Assembly: GCA_947084925.1 (NCBI GenBank)
Contig: CAMTUJ010000015.1
Location: forward strand, 1-8,304
DNA: 8,304 nucleotides
Origin: JAGPUQ01 sp947084925
GTDB lineage: Bacteria; Pseudomonadota; Gammaproteobacteria; Pseudomonadales; Porticoccaceae
Reading direction: 5' to 3'
This document shows positions 6,423 through 8,304 of the stretch, piece by piece. The position numbers and the translations under genes are program-made. How positions within the stretch are numbered: position 1 is the first letter of the stretch; each line of letters begins with the position of its first letter. A model generated the notes under the pieces. The model was not told where the DNA came from and did no database searches. It saw only the letters and a list, made by a program, of their open reading frames with translations.

Positions 6423-6478
6423 CATCTTCCGTTTCCCGGCCTCCGGCTTCATTTTCCGGTCCCCAACTTCTCGCTTCC
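6423..6478. repeat. Array of eight degenerate 7-bp repeats
   Basis: Read in steps of seven from 6423, eight consecutive units follow a shared pattern, roughly (C/G/A)-(G/A/T)-N-(C/T)-(C/T)-(C/T)-(C/T). Well-matched examples are CGTTTCC (6430-6436), CGGCTTC (6444-6450) and CGCTTCC (6472-6478). On the minus strand this is a purine-rich series of GGAAGCG-like words. It lies between the argF hairpin and the nrdA control elements. It is non-coding, since seven is not a multiple of three. Function unknown. Confidence 0.55.
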
Positions 6479-6558
6479 GGCAGGTGGCCGCGCGCAAGCT
6501 CCCGGTCACGCAATTTCTCCCCTGCCCGCACGCGGCCGGCCACCTTGCCCTACCCGGG

Positions 6559-6578
6559 TTATCCACAGGCTATCAACA
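6559..6578 (+). promoter_or_regulatory. Two DnaA boxes upstream of nrdA
   Basis: TTATCCACA (6559-6567) is a perfect match to the DnaA box consensus. CTATCAACA (6570-6578) matches seven of nine positions in the same orientation, with starts 11 bp apart, about one helical turn. They lie about 25-40 bp upstream of the predicted -35 element. DnaA is known to control nrdAB in Escherichia coli through boxes upstream of its promoter; the position here suggests the same coupling of dNTP synthesis to replication initiation. Confidence 0.65.
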
Positions 6579-6585
6579 CCTTTTT

Positions 6586-6601
6586 TCGCCACATATTGTG
6601 T
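6586..6601 (+). promoter_or_regulatory. NrdR box 1 (putative)
   Basis: This 16-bp site matches 12 of 16 positions of the NrdR consensus ACACWATATATWGTGT, with the 3' half (ATATTGTGT) nearly perfect. It lies just upstream of and touching the predicted -35 hexamer. NrdR is the ATP/dATP-sensing repressor of ribonucleotide reductase genes. Confidence 0.55.
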
Positions 6602-6629
6602 TGCATTCGCGCGACGCCCACACTATCTT
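6601..6629 (+). promoter_or_regulatory. Putative sigma70 promoter of nrdA
   Basis: TTGCAT (6601-6606) and TATCTT (6624-6629) are spaced by 17 bp. The hexamers are mediocre (three and four of six), but the placement between DnaA boxes and nrdA, framed by the NrdR-like boxes, supports the call. Transcription would start near 6636. Confidence 0.45.
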
Positions 6630-6633
6630 GTAT
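6618..6633 (+). promoter_or_regulatory. NrdR box 2 (putative)
   Basis: CCACACTATCTTGTAT matches 12 of 16 consensus positions. Its start is 32 bp after that of box 1, three helical turns, which is the spacing typical of paired NrdR boxes. It overlaps the predicted -10 hexamer, so bound NrdR would block RNA polymerase. Confidence 0.55.
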
Positions 6634-6635
6634 CT

Positions 6636-6834
6636 GCTCACCGGACCCGCCCCCACACCCGGTGGTGGGGCAGGCACTTCCGGGAATGCGGCGTAAAGAC
6701 CCGTTGCGCGCTCAAGCCGCAGCGCCTCCTTACGCGCAGAGGCAGGCGAGGGACGCTCCGGGAACGCCCCTCAAAACCCCGCCGCGCAACGGCGGACCGA
6801 CTCCAGAACAACAAACGCAGACAGGCACACCACC
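6636..6834 (+). other. Structured leader of nrdA, about 200 nt
   Basis: The gene-free segment between the predicted start site and nrdA can form several stem-loops: CCCCAC with GTGGGG (6651-6656 / 6665-6670); GCGTAAAG with CCTTACGC (6691-6698 / 6728-6735, seven of eight paired, enclosing a GCGC/GCGC inner stem); and CCGCCG with CGGCGG (6779-6784 / 6790-6795, loop CGCAA). No open frame here is convincing. I recognise no known riboswitch. Confidence 0.4.
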
Positions 6835-8304
6835 ATGGAACAGATATCAGACATCAGCTCGTCAGCGCCTGAACCCGCCGCCCGCGCCGCCGGCAAGGCG
6901 CCGTCCCCGCTCAGTTCCAGCTCCATCGCCGCCACCGCGCCCGGCCAGCTCAAGGTGATCAAGCGCAACGGCACCGTGGTGCCCTACGACGAAAGCAAGA
7001 TCGCCATCGCCATCACCAAGGCGTTTCTGCACGTCGAAGGCCCGGCCGCCGCCGCCTCCGGCCGTATTCATCAGACCGTCTCGGCGCTCACCGCCATGGT
7101 CATCGACACCTTCCGCCGCCGCATGCCCTCGGGCGGCTCGGTGCATATCGAAGACATCCAGGATCAGGTCGAACTCGCGCTGATGCGCCAGGGCGAGCAC
7201 GCCATCGCGCGCAGCTATGTGATCTACCGCGAGGACCGCGCCCGCGAACGCGCCGCGCGCAAGGCGCCGGCCGCCGCGGTTGCAGCCGCCGACACCACCT
7301 CCGGCATCACCGTCGTGCATCCCGACGGCAGCCGCCGCCCGCTCGACCTGGCGCGCCTGCACACGCTCGTGGGCGAAGCCTGCGCCGGGCTCAAGGACGT
7401 GGAACCCAAGCTCATCCTCGACGAAGCCCTGCGCAACCTCTACGACGGCGTCTCCAGCGCCGACCTCAACACCGCGCTGGTGATCACCGCGCGCACCCTG
7501 GTGGAGCGCGAGCCCAACTACACCTACGCCACCGCGCGCCTGCTGCTCGACGGCCTGCGCACCGAGGCGCTCGGCTTTCTCGGCATCGCCGAGGCCGCCA
7601 CCCAGCACGAGATGGACGCGCTCTACCCCGCCGCCTTCAGGCCTATGTGGCGCGGGGCGTGGCGCTGGAACTGCTCGACCCCGAGCTGGCGCGCTTCGAC
7701 CTCGCCCGTCTCGGCGCCGCCATCGATCCCGCGCGCGACCTGCAATTCAGCTACCTGGGCCTGCAGACGCTGTGCGACCGCTACTTCATCCACAGCGATT
7801 CGGTGACCTTCGAGCTGCCCCAGTGCTTCTTCATGCGCATCGCCATGGGCCTCGCCATCCGCGAGGACGACCGCGAGGCGCGCGCCATCGAGTTCTACAA
7901 CCTGCTGGCGTCCTTCGACTACATGAGCTCGACGCCGACCCTGTTCAACGCCGGCACCCTGCGCCCGCAACTGTCGAGCTGCTACCTGACCACGGTGCCC
8001 GACCACCTCGAAGGCATCTTCGGCGCCATCCACGACAACGCCATGCTGTCCAAATGGGCCGGCGGACTTGGCAACGACTGGACCCCGGTGCGCGGCCTCG
8101 GCTCCTACATCAAGGGCACCAACGGCAAATCCCAGGGCGTGGTGCCTTTCCTGAAAGTGGTCAACGACACCGCGGTGGCGGTCAACCAGGGCGGCAAGCG
8201 CAAGGGCGCGGTGTGCGCCTACCTCGAGACCTGGCACATCGACATCGAGGAGTTCATCGAACTGCGCAAGAACACCGGCGACGACCGCCGCCGCACCCAC
8301 GACA
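6835..8304 (+). CDS. nrdA: Ribonucleoside-diphosphate reductase, class Ia large subunit (partial, with an apparent frameshift)
   Basis: This is the catalytic alpha subunit, which reduces ribonucleoside diphosphates to deoxyribonucleotides together with NrdB. After a 37-residue Ala/Ser/Pro-rich leader there are two ATP-cones: about 39-135 (KVIKRNGTVVPYDESKI) and about 158-250 (ITVVHPDGSRRPLDLARL). Two cones occur in Pseudomonas-type NrdA. At codon 268 (TTC, 7636-7638) the frame breaks: the start frame hits TGA at 7804-7806, while all further homology lies in the frame beginning CAG at 7638. That frame stays open to the window edge and contains the STPTLFNAG segment, LSSCYL with the first redox-active cysteine (TGC 7980-7982), GGLGNDWTPVR, and GGKRKGAVCAYLETWH. 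The thiyl-radical cysteine and C-terminal CxxC lie beyond the window. The start is ATG 6835, with ACAGG 9 nt upstream (weak). Either a sequencing error or a real lesion. Confidence 0.93.
7636..7641 (+). other. Apparent one-base deletion (frameshift) in nrdA
   Basis: The bases TTCAGG at 7636-7641 would restore a single continuous NrdA frame if read TTCCAGG: Phe-Gln-Ala-Tyr-Val follows instead of Phe-Arg-Pro-Met-Trp. Translation in the original frame beyond this point is unlike any NrdA. No slippery heptamer is seen, so programmed frameshifting is unlikely. Confidence 0.85.

Noticed and set aside
6681..6740. Possible cobalamin riboswitch upstream of nrdA (GGGAA followed by a CGG/CCG stem)
   Set aside because: The B12-box and the conserved core around CCCCGCAACTG are missing, and the resemblance is limited to a few bases.
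7632..7645. Programmed -1 frameshifting in nrdA
   Set aside because: There is no X-XXY-YYZ slippery heptamer at the junction, and nrdA is not known for recoding; a one-base deletion or read error explains it better.
7623..8300. A 225-codon minus-strand open frame opposite nrdA
   Set aside because: NrdA homology on the plus strand accounts for this stretch; the antisense product is low-complexity.

Overview
The window is GC-rich, densely coded bacterial chromosome. The gene content suggests a gammaproteobacterium: a class Ia ribonucleotide reductase large subunit with two ATP-cones, as in Pseudomonas, a proteobacterial-type arginine pair, and a PP2C phosphatase/Ser-Thr kinase pair. The genus cannot be fixed from sequence alone. 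A sulfur-oxidising or halophilic lineage is only a guess prompted by the TauE/SafE-family exporter.

Layout. (1) Positions 1-333 hold the extreme 5' end of a minus-strand gene (start near 44, running off the left edge) and a gene-free stretch with a duplicated 13/14-bp motif. (2) 334-1119 (+) is a TauE/SafE-family membrane exporter. (3) 1120-1224, between convergent genes, is filled by a five-copy 14-bp tandem repeat. (4) 3878-1225 (-) is a two-gene signalling operon: a PP2C phosphatase, then 20 nt later a membrane Ser/Thr kinase of unusual order (N-terminal kinase, TM, periplasmic sensor, TM, C-terminal HAMP). (5) 3879-4207 is a divergent intergenic region with a plausible sigma70 promoter toward argD, a perfect 9-bp inverted repeat and a T-rich array of 7-bp degenerate repeats. 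(6) argD (4208-5380) and argF (5454-6365) form an arginine biosynthesis operon; a 14-bp tandem duplication sits exactly at the argD stop. (7) 6366-6834 is a 469-bp control region. It carries a hairpin after argF, a second heptad array, two DnaA boxes 11 bp apart, two NrdR-like boxes 32 bp apart overlapping a promoter, and a structured leader of about 200 nt. (8) nrdA starts at 6835 and runs off the right edge, with an apparent one-base deletion at about 7638.

How the parts work together. ArgD makes N-acetylornithine from the semialdehyde, and ArgF carbamoylates ornithine later in the same pathway. The phosphatase and kinase would write and erase Ser/Thr phosphorylation in response to an extracytoplasmic signal. 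The nrdA control region looks like a textbook junction of replication initiation (DnaA) and dNTP-pool feedback (NrdR). No wholly new system is evident. The most notable items are the kinase architecture, the DnaA/NrdR arrangement, the nrdA frameshift, and the 7/14-bp repeats that recur in the gaps.
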